A stretch of DNA of 64,000 bases from Anaerobutyricum hallii (lineage in GTDB: Bacteria > Bacillota > Clostridia > Lachnospirales > Lachnospiraceae). The notes under the pieces were generated by a model. The model did not search any database. It was given only the letters and a program-made list of their open reading frames with translations, and was not told the DNA's origin. Numbering within the stretch: the first letter of the stretch is position 1; the number at the start of each line of letters is the position of its first letter. Of this stretch, positions 26,207-34,399 are shown piece after piece. The stretch spans positions 418,001 to 482,000 of the forward strand of contig NZ_LT907978.1 in assembly GCF_900209925.1 (NCBI RefSeq). The letters are read 5' to 3'. Both the position numbers and the translations under genes were made by a program.

Positions 26207-26860
26207 ATGGAAAAGGTATTACAAAAAGAAAGGAAGCTGAGAATATCTATTCTCGGAGATTCGATCAGTACATTCGCTGGCTATACACCAAAAGACAGTG
26301 TTTTCTATGATTCTTATGTGCAGTGGGAGACAGGAGTTAAAACAGTAGAAGATACATGGTGGATGCAGGTGATTCGTGCATTTGATGCAGAGCTTGGCAT
26401 TAATAATTCGGTGTCAGGCAGTATGGTATCAGGTAATTTATCTACATCTGCTATGGCAGAAGAAAGAATTCAGGCTTTAGGAGAGAATGGATTACCGGAC
26501 CTCATTCTTGTGAGTGCAGGTTGTAATGACTGGGGATTTTGCGTATTGCCGGAAGAATTTGAATCGGCATACCAGACAATGCTTTGCAGATTGAAGAACA
26601 CATATCCATATGCACAGATATGGTGCTGCACCCTTCCGGAGGGAAAAGAGCCGGAAGGAGAAGTGTTCTTTAATATCGATGGAACGATATCAAAGAGAAT
26701 TTATTCTGATATTATACGAGACTGTGTACAGAAGGCAGAAGTGCATCTGGCAGATTTAGAAAAGTATCAGGAAGAATACGAAACTGTAGATGGAGTACAT
26801 CCAAATAAAGAAGGAATGAAAATGCTCGCCGGATTATGGATGAAAGAATTGGCACTTTAA
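26207..26860 (+). CDS. SGNH/GDSL-type hydrolase
   Basis: This 217-residue cytosolic esterase-like protein carries block I ISILGDSISTFAGY (Ser in GDS), the block III asparagine in AGCNDWGF, and block V DGVHPNKEGM with the catalytic Asp/His pair. That is a complete SGNH active site. There is no signal peptide, so it probably acts inside the cell. It lies 41 bases after degV, which hints at a lipid or acyl-ester substrate, but the substrate cannot be read from sequence. A REP-like hairpin follows its stop directly. Confidence 0.85.
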   Translation: MEKVLQKERKLRISILGDSISTFAGYTPKDSVFYDSYVQWETGVKTVEDTWWMQVIRAFDAELGINNSVSGSMVSGNLSTSAMAEERIQALGENGLPDLILVSAGCNDWGFCVLPEEFESAYQTMLCRLKNTYPYAQIWCCTLPEGKEPEGEVFFNIDGTISKRIYSDIIRDCVQKAEVHLADLEKYQEEYETVDGVHPNKEGMKMLAGLWMKELAL

Positions 26861-26924
26861 TTTATCTCAGTCGAGAAGACTCCCATCTCTTTCAGGTGGT
26901 GAGTGACAGCTGCTCGACTTGAAT
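26861..26924. repeat. REP-like hairpin repeat, copy 2
   Basis: Same 60-base sequence as 22617-22678 with C-to-T in one arm (CCATCT, making a G-T pair) and an AGC insertion before TGCTCGACTT. Directly abuts the hydrolase stop codon. Confidence 0.75.
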
Positions 26925-27266
26925 GGAAGAGGAGAGCCTGCTGATTTTAAATGCAATAAACGAGAATTGATTTGAAGGTATAATGAATCATTCTTTCTTT
27001 TTTATTCGTTTTGTTTCTCTGTTATTATATGAAAAGAGCTAGAAAGATATGGATGAATAAATAAGAAGAATACATTTTTTTGTGCAAAATCATGAAATGA
27101 TGGGAATATCATAAATTTTTTAGATTTATTTCTGTGATTTCATAGAAAATTGAAAAATGATGTGTTATAATAGCTTCAAAATTTATAAGAACATGAAATG
27201 AAGTTTTTTATAATATTTATTTCATATTTAGATTTATTTCATATTTTAAGAAGGGAAGTTTTCGCG
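26925..27266. other. AT-rich gap with the ilvE promoter
   Basis: No gene seen. An extended -10 promoter (TAGAAA 27143-27148, 17 bp, TGTTATAAT ending 27171) precedes ilvE by about 95 bp. No T-box or leader peptide rich in branched-chain codons was recognised. Confidence 0.5.
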
Positions 27267-28307
27267 ATGGAAAAGAAAGATATTAACTGGGGCGAGCTGG
27301 GCTTTAGCTATCAGCAGACAGAGAAAAGATTTGTAGCTAATTTTAAGGATGGTGCATGGGATGAAGGTGCCCTTACAGAAGATGCTACAATTACTCTGAA
27401 CGAGTGTGCCGGTGTATTTCAGTATGCACAGACATGTTTTGAAGGTTTAAAGGCATATACAACAGAGAGCGGAGATATCGTTTGCTTTCGTCCTGACTTA
27501 AACGCAGCCCGTATGGCAGATTCCTGTAGAAGACTGGAGATGCCGGTATTCCCTGAAGAAAAATTTGTTGAAGCTGTTGTAGAAACAGTAAAAGCGAATG
27601 CAGCATATGTAGCACCTTACGGTTCAGGAGCTACTTTATATATTCGTCCATATATGTTTGGTTCTAATCCGGTTATTGGTGTAAAACCAGCGGATGAGTA
27701 TCAGTTCCGTATTTTTGTTACTCCAGTAGGACCATACTTTAAAGGTGGAGCAAAGCCTATTACAATCAGAGTTTCAGATTTTGATCGTGCAGCTCCTCAT
27801 GGAACAGGACATATCAAAGCAGGACTGAATTATGCGATGAGTTTACATGCAATCGTAGACGCACATAATCAGGGATATGATGAGAATATGTATCTTGATC
27901 CAGCCACAAGAACAAAGGTTGAGGAGACTGGTGGAGCGAACTTTATTTTCATTACAAAGGACGGTAAGCTTGTAACACCGAAGTCAGACAGTATTCTTCC
28001 ATCTATTACCCGTCGTTCTCTGATGTATATCGCAGAACATTATCTTGGAATGGAAGTAGAACACAGAGAAGTTCTGTTTGATGAGGTAAAAGATTTTGCA
28101 GAGTGTGGTCTTTGCGGAACAGCAGCAGTAATTTCTCCAGTTGGAAAGATTGTTGATCATGGAAAAGAAATCTGTTTCCCAAGCGGAATGGATGATATGG
28201 GACCTGTAATCAAGAAGTTATATGATACGCTTACAGGAATCCAGATGGGACATATTGAAGCACCAGAAGGATGGATCCAGACAATCTGTAAACATGGCGA
28301 ATGTTAA
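27267..28307 (+). CDS. ilvE: Branched-chain amino acid aminotransferase
   Basis: The 346-residue fold-type IV PLP enzyme interconverts branched-chain 2-oxo acids and Val, Leu and Ile. Conserved stretches are AQTCFEGLKAY, GSGATLYIRPYMFGS, the PLP lysine in GHIKAGLNYA and VEETGGANFIF. The start at 27267 (MEKKDINW) has AAGGGAAG upstream; the frame is open 23 codons further back but that part is AT-rich and not family-like. It is a one-gene unit ending in a strong terminator. The azlCD exporter for the same amino acids lies 17 kb away. Confidence 0.94.
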   Translation: MEKKDINWGELGFSYQQTEKRFVANFKDGAWDEGALTEDATITLNECAGVFQYAQTCFEGLKAYTTESGDIVCFRPDLNAARMADSCRRLEMPVFPEEKFVEAVVETVKANAAYVAPYGSGATLYIRPYMFGSNPVIGVKPADEYQFRIFVTPVGPYFKGGAKPITIRVSDFDRAAPHGTGHIKAGLNYAMSLHAIVDAHNQGYDENMYLDPATRTKVEETGGANFIFITKDGKLVTPKSDSILPSITRRSLMYIAEHYLGMEVEHREVLFDEVKDFAECGLCGTAAVISPVGKIVDHGKEICFPSGMDDMGPVIKKLYDTLTGIQMGHIEAPEGWIQTICKHGEC

Positions 28308-28360
28308 TATTCTAAAATAAATAAAATGGTTCTATAGTTATATATAAGAGACATATTTAT

Positions 28361-28406
28361 ACAGGAGAAAGAGATGAGAAGACATTTCTTTCTCCTGTTT
28401 TTTGCT
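28361..28406 (+). terminator. ilvE terminator
   Basis: ACAGGAGAAAG pairs with CTTTCTCCTGT, followed by TTTTTT. Confidence 0.9.
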
Positions 28407-28511
28407 TTACAGGAAAGAAATTCCTAGGAAATGTGTTGAGGCACATTCGTTATCCTTTTTTTCAAATAGTTAGAATTAGGAAATCCTATTTGCAAAATGC
28501 ATAAGTAATTG

Positions 28512-28540
28512 CTGAAAAAACTACTATTTTATGATATAAT
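28512..28540 (+). promoter_or_regulatory. glgB promoter
   Basis: Perfect TATAAT (28535-28540) with a weak CTGAAA -35 box 17 bp upstream, 42 bp before the glgB start. Confidence 0.55.
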
Positions 28541-28581
28541 GAACAAGAAAATTGTGAATTTTGAAACGGGAGGAGTCTGTT

Positions 28582-30486
28582 ATGCCAGATACCAGATTTA
28601 TTACAGAATTTGACCAGTACTTATTTGGTCAGGGGACACATTATGATTTATATAATAAACTTGGAGCACATCCTATGACAGTTGATGGTGAAGAGGGAGT
28701 ATATTTTGCTGTATGGGCACCGAATGCGGAAGCAGTTTCCCTGGTTGGCAATTTTAATGAATGGGATGGGAATGCTACACCGATGGAACGTTTAGAGCCA
28801 TTGGGAATTTATGAAATCTTTCTTCCTGAAATGGAGATTGGAGATATTTATAAATATTGTGTTACAACAAAGGCGGGCTATACGATACTAAAGGCAGACC
28901 CTTATGGATTTCAGGCAGAACTCCGTCCGAATAATGCATCTGTTATTGCTGATATTTCCGATTTTAAATGGCAGGATAGCCGGTGGATGAAGAAGAGAGA
29001 GAAGTTCGATGATAAGAAAGATCCTATGTTTGTATACGAAGTACATCCGGGTTCCTGGAAAAAGCATGAACAAACAGAAGAAGATGTAGATGGATTTTAT
29101 AATTACAGAGAGATGGCTCATGAGCTGGCAAAATACGTGAAAGATATGGGATATACTCATGTTGAGTTAATGGGTATTGCCGAGCATCCATTTGATGGTT
29201 CCTGGGGATATCAGGTGACGAATTACTTTGCGCCAACTTCACGACATGGTTCTCCGGAAGATTTTCAGTATTTCATCAATTATCTTCACCAACAGAATAT
29301 TGGTGTTATTCTTGACTGGGTACCGGCACATTTCCCAAGAGATGCTTTCGGCTTAGCTGAATTTGATGGAACCTGTCTTTATGAATATGCTGACCCAAGA
29401 AAGGGTGAACATCCGGACTGGGGAACGAAAGTATTTGATTATGGGAAGACAGAAGTCCGGAACTTCCTCATTTGTAATGCCCTGTTTTGGTTGGAAAAGT
29501 ATCATGTAGACGGACTTCGTGTAGATGCAGTTGCCTCTATGCTTTATCTAGACTATGGACGAGAAGATGGTCAGTGGGTTCCTAATATTTATGGTGGAAA
29601 TGAAAATCTTGAAGCAATCGAATTCTTTAAACATCTGAATACGATCGTAAAGAAGAGAAATCCTGGAATCGTTATGATTGCAGAAGAATCTACCGCATGG
29701 CCAAAAGTAACGGATAAGGCAGAGTATGGAGGCTTGGATTTCAGCCTTAAGTGGAATATGGGCTGGATGCATGACTTTTTAGAGTATATGAAACTTGATC
29801 CATATTTTAGAAAATATAATCATACTAAGATGAATTTTGCCATGGTTTATGCATATTCAGAAAACTATATGCTTGTTCTTTCTCATGATGAAGTTGTTCA
29901 TTTAAAGTGTTCTATGATAGAAAAAATGCCAGGAAGCTACGAAGAGAAATTTAAAAATCTTATGGCAGGCTATGCATTCATGACAGGGCATCCAGGTAAG
30001 AAACTTCTTTTCATGGGACAAGACTTCGGACAGCATCGGGAATGGAGTGAAGAGAGGGAACTTGATTGGTTCCTTCTAGAGAAAGAGCCGAATCATCAGC
30101 TTCAGTTATTTGTAAAAGAATTACTTCACCTATATAAAAGTAATAAATGTCTTTATGAATATGATTGCTGGCCGGAAGGCTTCGAATGGATCAATGCGGA
30201 TGATGGTGACAGAAGTATTTTCTCCTTTGTAAGACATTCTGCAAGTGGAAAGAATAACATGCTTTTTGTTATTAACTTTACACCGGTAGAACGTCCGGAT
30301 TACCGGGTAGGAACAACGTGCCGCAGAAAACATACTCTTGTACTGAACAGTGATGATAAGAAGTTCGGCGGAAAAGGAAAGAGACGACCGAAAGAATATA
30401 AGCCAGTGAAAAAAGAATGCGATGGAAGAAAGTACTCTATCCAATATAAATTGCCAGCATATGGAGTAGCGGTATTTAAATTCTAA
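28582..30486 (+). CDS. glgB: 1,4-alpha-glucan branching enzyme
   Basis: This 634-residue GH13 enzyme adds alpha-1,6 branches to glycogen. It has an N-terminal CBM48-type domain (YFAVWAPNAEAVSLVGNFNEWDG), then the (beta/alpha)8 barrel with the nucleophile Asp in DGLRVDAVASMLYLDY, the acid Glu in MIAEESTAWP and the third carboxylate in LSHDEVVH, and a C-terminal beta domain. The ATG at 28582 follows GGGAGGAG; a TTG at 28561 lacks a site. It ends in a basic linker (KRRPKEYKPVKKE) inserted before the last strands. It works with glgA at 7456, but the two are unlinked here. Confidence 0.96.
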   Translation: MPDTRFITEFDQYLFGQGTHYDLYNKLGAHPMTVDGEEGVYFAVWAPNAEAVSLVGNFNEWDGNATPMERLEPLGIYEIFLPEMEIGDIYKYCVTTKAGYTILKADPYGFQAELRPNNASVIADISDFKWQDSRWMKKREKFDDKKDPMFVYEVHPGSWKKHEQTEEDVDGFYNYREMAHELAKYVKDMGYTHVELMGIAEHPFDGSWGYQVTNYFAPTSRHGSPEDFQYFINYLHQQNIGVILDWVPAHFPRDAFGLAEFDGTCLYEYADPRKGEHPDWGTKVFDYGKTEVRNFLICNALFWLEKYHVDGLRVDAVASMLYLDYGREDGQWVPNIYGGNENLEAIEFFKHLNTIVKKRNPGIVMIAEESTAWPKVTDKAEYGGLDFSLKWNMGWMHDFLEYMKLDPYFRKYNHTKMNFAMVYAYSENYMLVLSHDEVVHLKCSMIEKMPGSYEEKFKNLMAGYAFMTGHPGKKLLFMGQDFGQHREWSEERELDWFLLEKEPNHQLQLFVKELLHLYKSNKCLYEYDCWPEGFEWINADDGDRSIFSFVRHSASGKNNMLFVINFTPVERPDYRVGTTCRRKHTLVLNSDDKKFGGKGKRRPKEYKPVKKECDGRKYSIQYKLPAYGVAVFKF

Positions 30487-30562
30487 TTTATCAATTTCTG
30501 AGTTTGCCGGGGTATTCTTGAATAATTTGCTGAAAAATACTCTTAAGAATTATTGACCAGAA

Positions 30563-30591
30563 TTGACGATGATACATTAATAAAGTATAAT
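30563..30591 (+). promoter_or_regulatory. Promoter of the glycosyltransferase gene
   Basis: TTGACG (30563-30568), 17-bp spacer, TATAAT (30586-30591), giving a 5' leader of about 165 nt. Confidence 0.8.
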
Positions 30592-30763
30592 CAGAATTAC
30601 GGGAGCAGCGTTAGCAGCGGAGTAATTCGTGACATCATATAGTAAGTATATCATGATATTAGAGGTCAAAAGGTCAAACGCCTTATCGTGCATGCACGAA
30701 AAGGCGTTTGACTTTGGGACCCGCGAAACATGAGGAAGAAGAAAAAGAGGACAATAGGATAAT
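30592..30763 (+). promoter_or_regulatory. Structured 5' leader of the glycosyltransferase gene
   Basis: The leader has GAATTAC/GTAATTC (30594-30636) and a nearly perfect 40-nt hairpin GTCAAACGCCTT...AAGGCGTTTGAC (30673-30712) with an inner TCGTGC/GCACGA helix. No T-run follows. It matches no riboswitch I know; it could be a regulatory leader or a leftover repeat. Confidence 0.4.
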
Positions 30764-31702
30764 ATGGATAAAATAGCAGTTCTTATACCTTGTTATAATG
30801 AGAGCAAAACAATTGAAAAAGTAATTAAGGATTTTAAAGCAGTATTACCGGATGCAACAATTTACGTGTATGATAATAATTCTACAGATGGTACAGATGA
30901 GATTGCACGTCAGAATGGAGCTGTGGTACGTTATGAGTATCAACAGGGCAAAGGAAATGTAATTCGTCGTATGTTCCGGGATATTGATGCGGAATGTTAT
31001 ATTATGACAGATGGAGATGATACATATCCAGCAGTGAATGCACCAGAGATGGTAGACAAGGTCTTAAACCGAAATGTAGATATGGTAGTTGGTGATAGAT
31101 TATCCTCAACTTATTTTCAGGAGAATAAACGACCATTTCATAACTTTGGTAATTCATTAGTAAGAAGCTCCATTAATCATCTGTTCCACACAGATATTAA
31201 AGATATCATGACCGGATATCGTGCCTTCAGTTATGAATTTGTAAAGACATTCCCTGTAATCTCAAGAGGATTTGAAATTGAAACGGAAATGAGTATTCAT
31301 GCCGCAGATAAGAATATGTTTGTAGAGAATGTAATTGTTGATTACAAAGACAGACCAGAAGGAAGCGAGAGCAAGTTAAATACTTATTCAGATGGAATAA
31401 AAGTACTTCGAACAATTGCACGATTATTCCGTACCTATCAGCCAATGAAATATTTTGGGTTGATTTCAGCAGTATTAGCAGTATTGGGTGGTGGATTTTC
31501 AGTACCAGTTTTTAAAGAATATTTTGCAACAGGTTTAGTAAAACGTTTCCCTACCCTGATCGTATGTTGTTTTGTCATTCTTACAGCAATTCTATCCCTG
31601 TTTTCCGGAGCAATTTTAAAAACAATTACCTGGAAGAACAGACAGGATTTTGAGATGATACGTCATTATGCAAGAAACCGCAAAAAAGAATTAGAAGAAT
31701 AA
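30764..31702 (+). CDS. Family 2 glycosyltransferase with two membrane helices
   Basis: The 312-residue protein has a GT2 catalytic domain: AVLIPCYNESKTIEKVI, the nucleotide/metal part YVYDNNSTDGT and MTDGDDTYPA (DxD). It then has a family-typical DIMTGYRAFSYEFVKTFP and two C-terminal membrane helices (about 228-247 and 263-287). This layout matches polyprenyl-phosphate sugar transferases (dolichyl-phosphate mannose or undecaprenyl-phosphate glucose synthase-like). It probably loads a sugar on a lipid carrier for cell-surface glycan. There is no glycan cluster around it. Confidence 0.85.
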   Translation: MDKIAVLIPCYNESKTIEKVIKDFKAVLPDATIYVYDNNSTDGTDEIARQNGAVVRYEYQQGKGNVIRRMFRDIDAECYIMTDGDDTYPAVNAPEMVDKVLNRNVDMVVGDRLSSTYFQENKRPFHNFGNSLVRSSINHLFHTDIKDIMTGYRAFSYEFVKTFPVISRGFEIETEMSIHAADKNMFVENVIVDYKDRPEGSESKLNTYSDGIKVLRTIARLFRTYQPMKYFGLISAVLAVLGGGFSVPVFKEYFATGLVKRFPTLIVCCFVILTAILSLFSGAILKTITWKNRQDFEMIRHYARNRKKELEE

Positions 31703-31720
31703 ATCTGATTTGTAGATTGA

Positions 31721-31877
31721 TTTGTAGATTTAATATAGACGAAAAAAGAAAAAATACCATATCCCATCTGCTCTGTAGTCGCTGTATTTAAGATGCTCGT
31801 CCGCATCTTAAACACGCTCCCAAGCCGCATCTGGAATATGGTATTTTTTCTTTTTTCTGATTATTCTAAATCCACAG
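31721..31877. repeat. Class 1 palindrome P4
   Basis: Same orientation as P1: TTTGTAGATT...AAATCCACAG outside, AAAAAATACCATATCC arm, CTGTAGTCGC, apical hairpin, GCTCCCAAGCCGC. Starts 19 bases after the glycosyltransferase stop. With its right flank to about 31945 it is an inverted copy of the P5 region. Confidence 0.85.
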
Positions 31878-31967
31878 TTGGTGAGAATGGGGATTTTCCA
31901 GAAGATTATGGATTCTCGGGAAATTAAAGTCTAAAGGATTGACGCATTTTTTCTGGAGGTGTTGATA

Positions 31968-32207
31968 ATGGAAGCAATGAAAGATTATGTTGCCCATCTG
32001 GATAACAAAAAAAGAATTACGCTCAGAGGAGCTGCTTATCAGTATTATAATGTAAAAGAATATGGAAATGGTTGCATTATTCTGGAACCTCGGGAACTGG
32101 TAGTGCCAGAGAGCATTTCAGCCAGAACTCTGGCAGATATGGATCATGCAGTAAGTAACTTTAAGAGAGGCGATGTTTCCCCAGCTATTGACCTGTCGGA
32201 TTTGTAG
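31968..32207 (+). CDS. Small antitoxin-like protein between two inverted palindromes
   Basis: The 79-residue product starts MEAMKDYVAHLDNKKRITLRG, which looks like a short beta-strand DNA-binding motif of the AbrB/antitoxin kind. It ends with an acidic tail (GDVSPAIDLSDL) common in antitoxins that wrap a toxin. This is a pattern judgement only. GGAGG precedes the ATG by seven bases; a GTG at 31959 is less likely. No toxin gene is next to it: after its terminator there is only AAAGGAGG and an 18-codon fragment (32293-32349, KKIKKFSVYTTIQMSAF) before P5. The gene sits between P4 and P5 in opposite orientation. Confidence 0.55.
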   Translation: MEAMKDYVAHLDNKKRITLRGAAYQYYNVKEYGNGCIILEPRELVVPESISARTLADMDHAVSNFKRGDVSPAIDLSDL

Positions 32208-32234
32208 AATCAAACTGAATATGGAACTAAATAC

Positions 32235-32273
32235 GAGCAGTTAGTCTATAAAAAATAGGTTAGCTGCTTTTTT
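32235..32273 (+). terminator. Terminator after the antitoxin-like gene
   Basis: AGCAGTTAGTCTAT pairs (with G-U pairs) with ATAGGTTAGCTGCT, followed by TTTTTT. Confidence 0.75.
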
Positions 32274-32401
32274 CATGCAAAAAAGGAGGTACTGAAGAAA
32301 ATCAAAAAATTCTCTGTATATACAACAATTCAAATGTCAGCCTTTTAGAATTCAATTCCCCGGGAAGTCAAGACCTTCAGGAAAATCCTCATTCTTACCA
32401 A

Positions 32402-32557
32402 CTGTGGATTTAGATAGTCAGAAAAAAGAGAAAATGTTATATCCCAGATGCGGCTTGGGAGCGTGTTTAGAATGCGGATGCGCATTTTAAACACAGCGAC
32501 TACAGAGCAGATGGGATATAACATTTTCTCTTTTTTCGTCTATAGTAAATCTACAAA
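32402..32557. repeat. Class 1 palindrome P5
   Basis: Arm GAGAAAATGTTATATCCC with a perfect complement, differing from P3 at four positions in each arm with pairing kept. Inner GATGCGGCTTGGGAGC and GCGACTACAGAGC motifs. Its right outer arm overlaps and supplies the stop codon of the leftward symporter gene (32551-32553). Confidence 0.87.
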
Positions 32558-33945
32558 TCAGAATCTTTGTTAAAGTATTCTTTTGTTAATTTCACTACAG
32601 TTCCCGATAACAGGAATACAGCAATTAAGTTTGGAATGGACATAAGTCCGTTAAATGTTTCTGCGATACTCCATAATAATCCAAGGTCTACCGTTGCGCC
32701 GATGATTGCAACGAGAGAGTAGACGATCATAAATGGGCGGATCGTTTTTGTTCCAAAAAGAAATTCGATACAGCGAGAGCCGTAAAGTCCCCAGCCGATC
32801 GTGGTGGAGAATGCAAAGCAACAAAGTGCAATGGCTGTGAATATGGATACCCATCCACCGTAAGTTGAGGTAAATCCCTGAATAGTCAGTTCTGCGCCAG
32901 CGGCTGAGCCGTAAGGAATGTTGATTCCGCTACATAAGATGATCAATGCGGTCAGTGTACAGATAACAATCGTATCAGTAAATACTTCAAAAATACCAAA
33001 CAAACCCTGTTTTACAGGATGAGTGATATCGGCTGTTGCATGAGCGATAGATCCGGTACCAAGACCTGCTTCATTGGAGAAGATACCACGAGATACACCT
33101 TTTTTCATACTGGTAAATAATGATCCGACCATTCCGCCGCTAAATGCTGCCGGATGGAAAGCTCCTTCAAAAATAGACCGAAATACTGCCGGTACATGCT
33201 GAATGTTTAAAAGAACAACGCCAAGTCCAAGGATGAGGTAAAGCAATGCCATAAATGGAACTAAAGTTTCTGTTACCTTTCCGATTCGGCGGATACCGCC
33301 GATAAGAATCAGTCCAACGCCGATGGCGATAATGATGCCGATTACAAGATTGATTGTAGAAAGGCTTTCTGATGAAGCAAGGTTAAAGTTGAGCATCAGG
33401 GAATCAATCGCAGTGACGATCGTGTTGACCTGTGTTGCATTTCCTGTTCCAAATACAGTGAGGACACCAAAGAGAGAAAAGAGAAAAGCTAGCCAGTGCC
33501 AGTGTTTGGAAAGACCATTTTTAATATAATACATCGGTCCTCCTACCCAGTCACCCTGAGAATTCTTTTCACGAAAATGAACGGCAAGTGTTACTTCAGA
33601 ATATTTGGTACACATTCCAAGAAGGGCTGACATCCACATCCAGAAAACAGCGCCGGGTCCTCCTATCGTAATCGCACCGGCTACTCCGGCAATATTACCG
33701 GTTCCTACTGTTCCGGCAAGTGCGGTACAAACAGCCTGGAACGGGGTGATCGATCCATCTGCGGCTTCAGACTTATCAAAAATTCGTCCCAGTGTATTTT
33801 TGATAGAATAAGGAAACTTTCGAATCTGAATGAATTTTGTTCGGAAACTGAGGAAAAGGCCGACACCAATGATACAGATCATGGCAGGGATTCCCCAGAT
33901 AAAGTTGTTAACAACTGTGTTAACGGCTTCTATTGTTTTTAGCAT
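32551..33945 (-). CDS. Sodium:alanine (AGCS family) symporter
   Basis: This 464-residue membrane protein has the AGCS hallmark GTGNIAGVAGAITIGGPGAVFWMW near residue 80, then GGPMYYIKNG and SNEAGLGTGSIAHA. It has about ten to eleven helices and imports alanine or glycine (perhaps glutamine) with Na+. Length is typical. Its last residues (DSDL) and TAG stop are encoded inside the outer arm of palindrome P5, so the element has reshaped the C terminus or inserted exactly at it. It is transcribed divergently from the TPP-riboswitch operon. Confidence 0.92.
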   Translation of the reverse strand: MLKTIEAVNTVVNNFIWGIPAMICIIGVGLFLSFRTKFIQIRKFPYSIKNTLGRIFDKSEAADGSITPFQAVCTALAGTVGTGNIAGVAGAITIGGPGAVFWMWMSALLGMCTKYSEVTLAVHFREKNSQGDWVGGPMYYIKNGLSKHWHWLAFLFSLFGVLTVFGTGNATQVNTIVTAIDSLMLNFNLASSESLSTINLVIGIIIAIGVGLILIGGIRRIGKVTETLVPFMALLYLILGLGVVLLNIQHVPAVFRSIFEGAFHPAAFSGGMVGSLFTSMKKGVSRGIFSNEAGLGTGSIAHATADITHPVKQGLFGIFEVFTDTIVICTLTALIILCSGINIPYGSAAGAELTIQGFTSTYGGWVSIFTAIALCCFAFSTTIGWGLYGSRCIEFLFGTKTIRPFMIVYSLVAIIGATVDLGLLWSIAETFNGLMSIPNLIAVFLLSGTVVKLTKEYFNKDSDL

Positions 33946-33978
33946 TAGTACAGTCCCCCTTTAATTTACTAAAGCAAA

Positions 33979-34008
33979 ATTATACCATTATTTTGTTAAT
34001 TAACGCAA
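33979..34008 (-). promoter_or_regulatory. Promoter of the AGCS symporter
   Basis: Minus strand: TTGCGT (34003-34008), 18-bp spacer, TATAAT (33979-33984). Confidence 0.55.
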
Positions 34009-34019
34009 GAGTTTTGCCC

Positions 34020-34048
34020 TTGTTTTTTTCTTAAAATTGTTTTATACT
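34020..34048 (+). promoter_or_regulatory. Promoter of the TPP-riboswitch operon
   Basis: TTGTTT (34020-34025), 17-bp spacer, TATACT (34043-34048), about 20 bp before the riboswitch. Confidence 0.6.
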
Positions 34049-34068
34049 GTAAAAAGTTCAATATAAGA

Positions 34069-34156
34069 CCAGGGGAGCTTGTGATTTTAAGAAGCTGAGA
34101 GTAAGGTAAACCTTAGACCCTTGTACCTGTTTGGATAATGCCAGCGTGGAAGAAGT
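34069..34156 (+). promoter_or_regulatory. TPP riboswitch (THI element)
   Basis: Conserved aptamer parts are all present in order: AGGGGAGC, GCTGAGA, the variable P3 hairpin TAAGGTAAACCTTA, ACCCTTGTACCTG and GGATAATGCCAGCGTGGAAG. Binding of thiamine pyrophosphate would turn off the downstream transporter genes through the terminator at 34312. Confidence 0.95.
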
Positions 34157-34311
34157 TGTAAAAGAGCTTTTAATAACAGAATGTATCAGGATGTTTTTTG
34201 GAGAACTTTTAATATAAATTTTTTATAAAATTTTTTATTTTATATGATTATTTTATAAGAGATTTTTAGAATTTTATAAGAGAAAGTTTTAAGAATACCT
34301 GAGGATCATAC

Positions 34312-34352
34312 AAAAGCAGCGTCAGCATTTATTGCCGGCGCTTTTCTTTTTT
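34312..34352 (+). terminator. Expression-platform terminator of the TPP riboswitch
   Basis: AAAAGC...GCTTTT hairpin followed by CTTTTTT, 48 bp before the first operon gene. About 155 nt separate aptamer and terminator, so an antiterminator in the AT-rich stretch between them is likely. Confidence 0.7.
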
Positions 34353-34399
34353 CAGGTAAGGCAGCACATGATATTTAAAGATATATGGAGGAATGAGAA

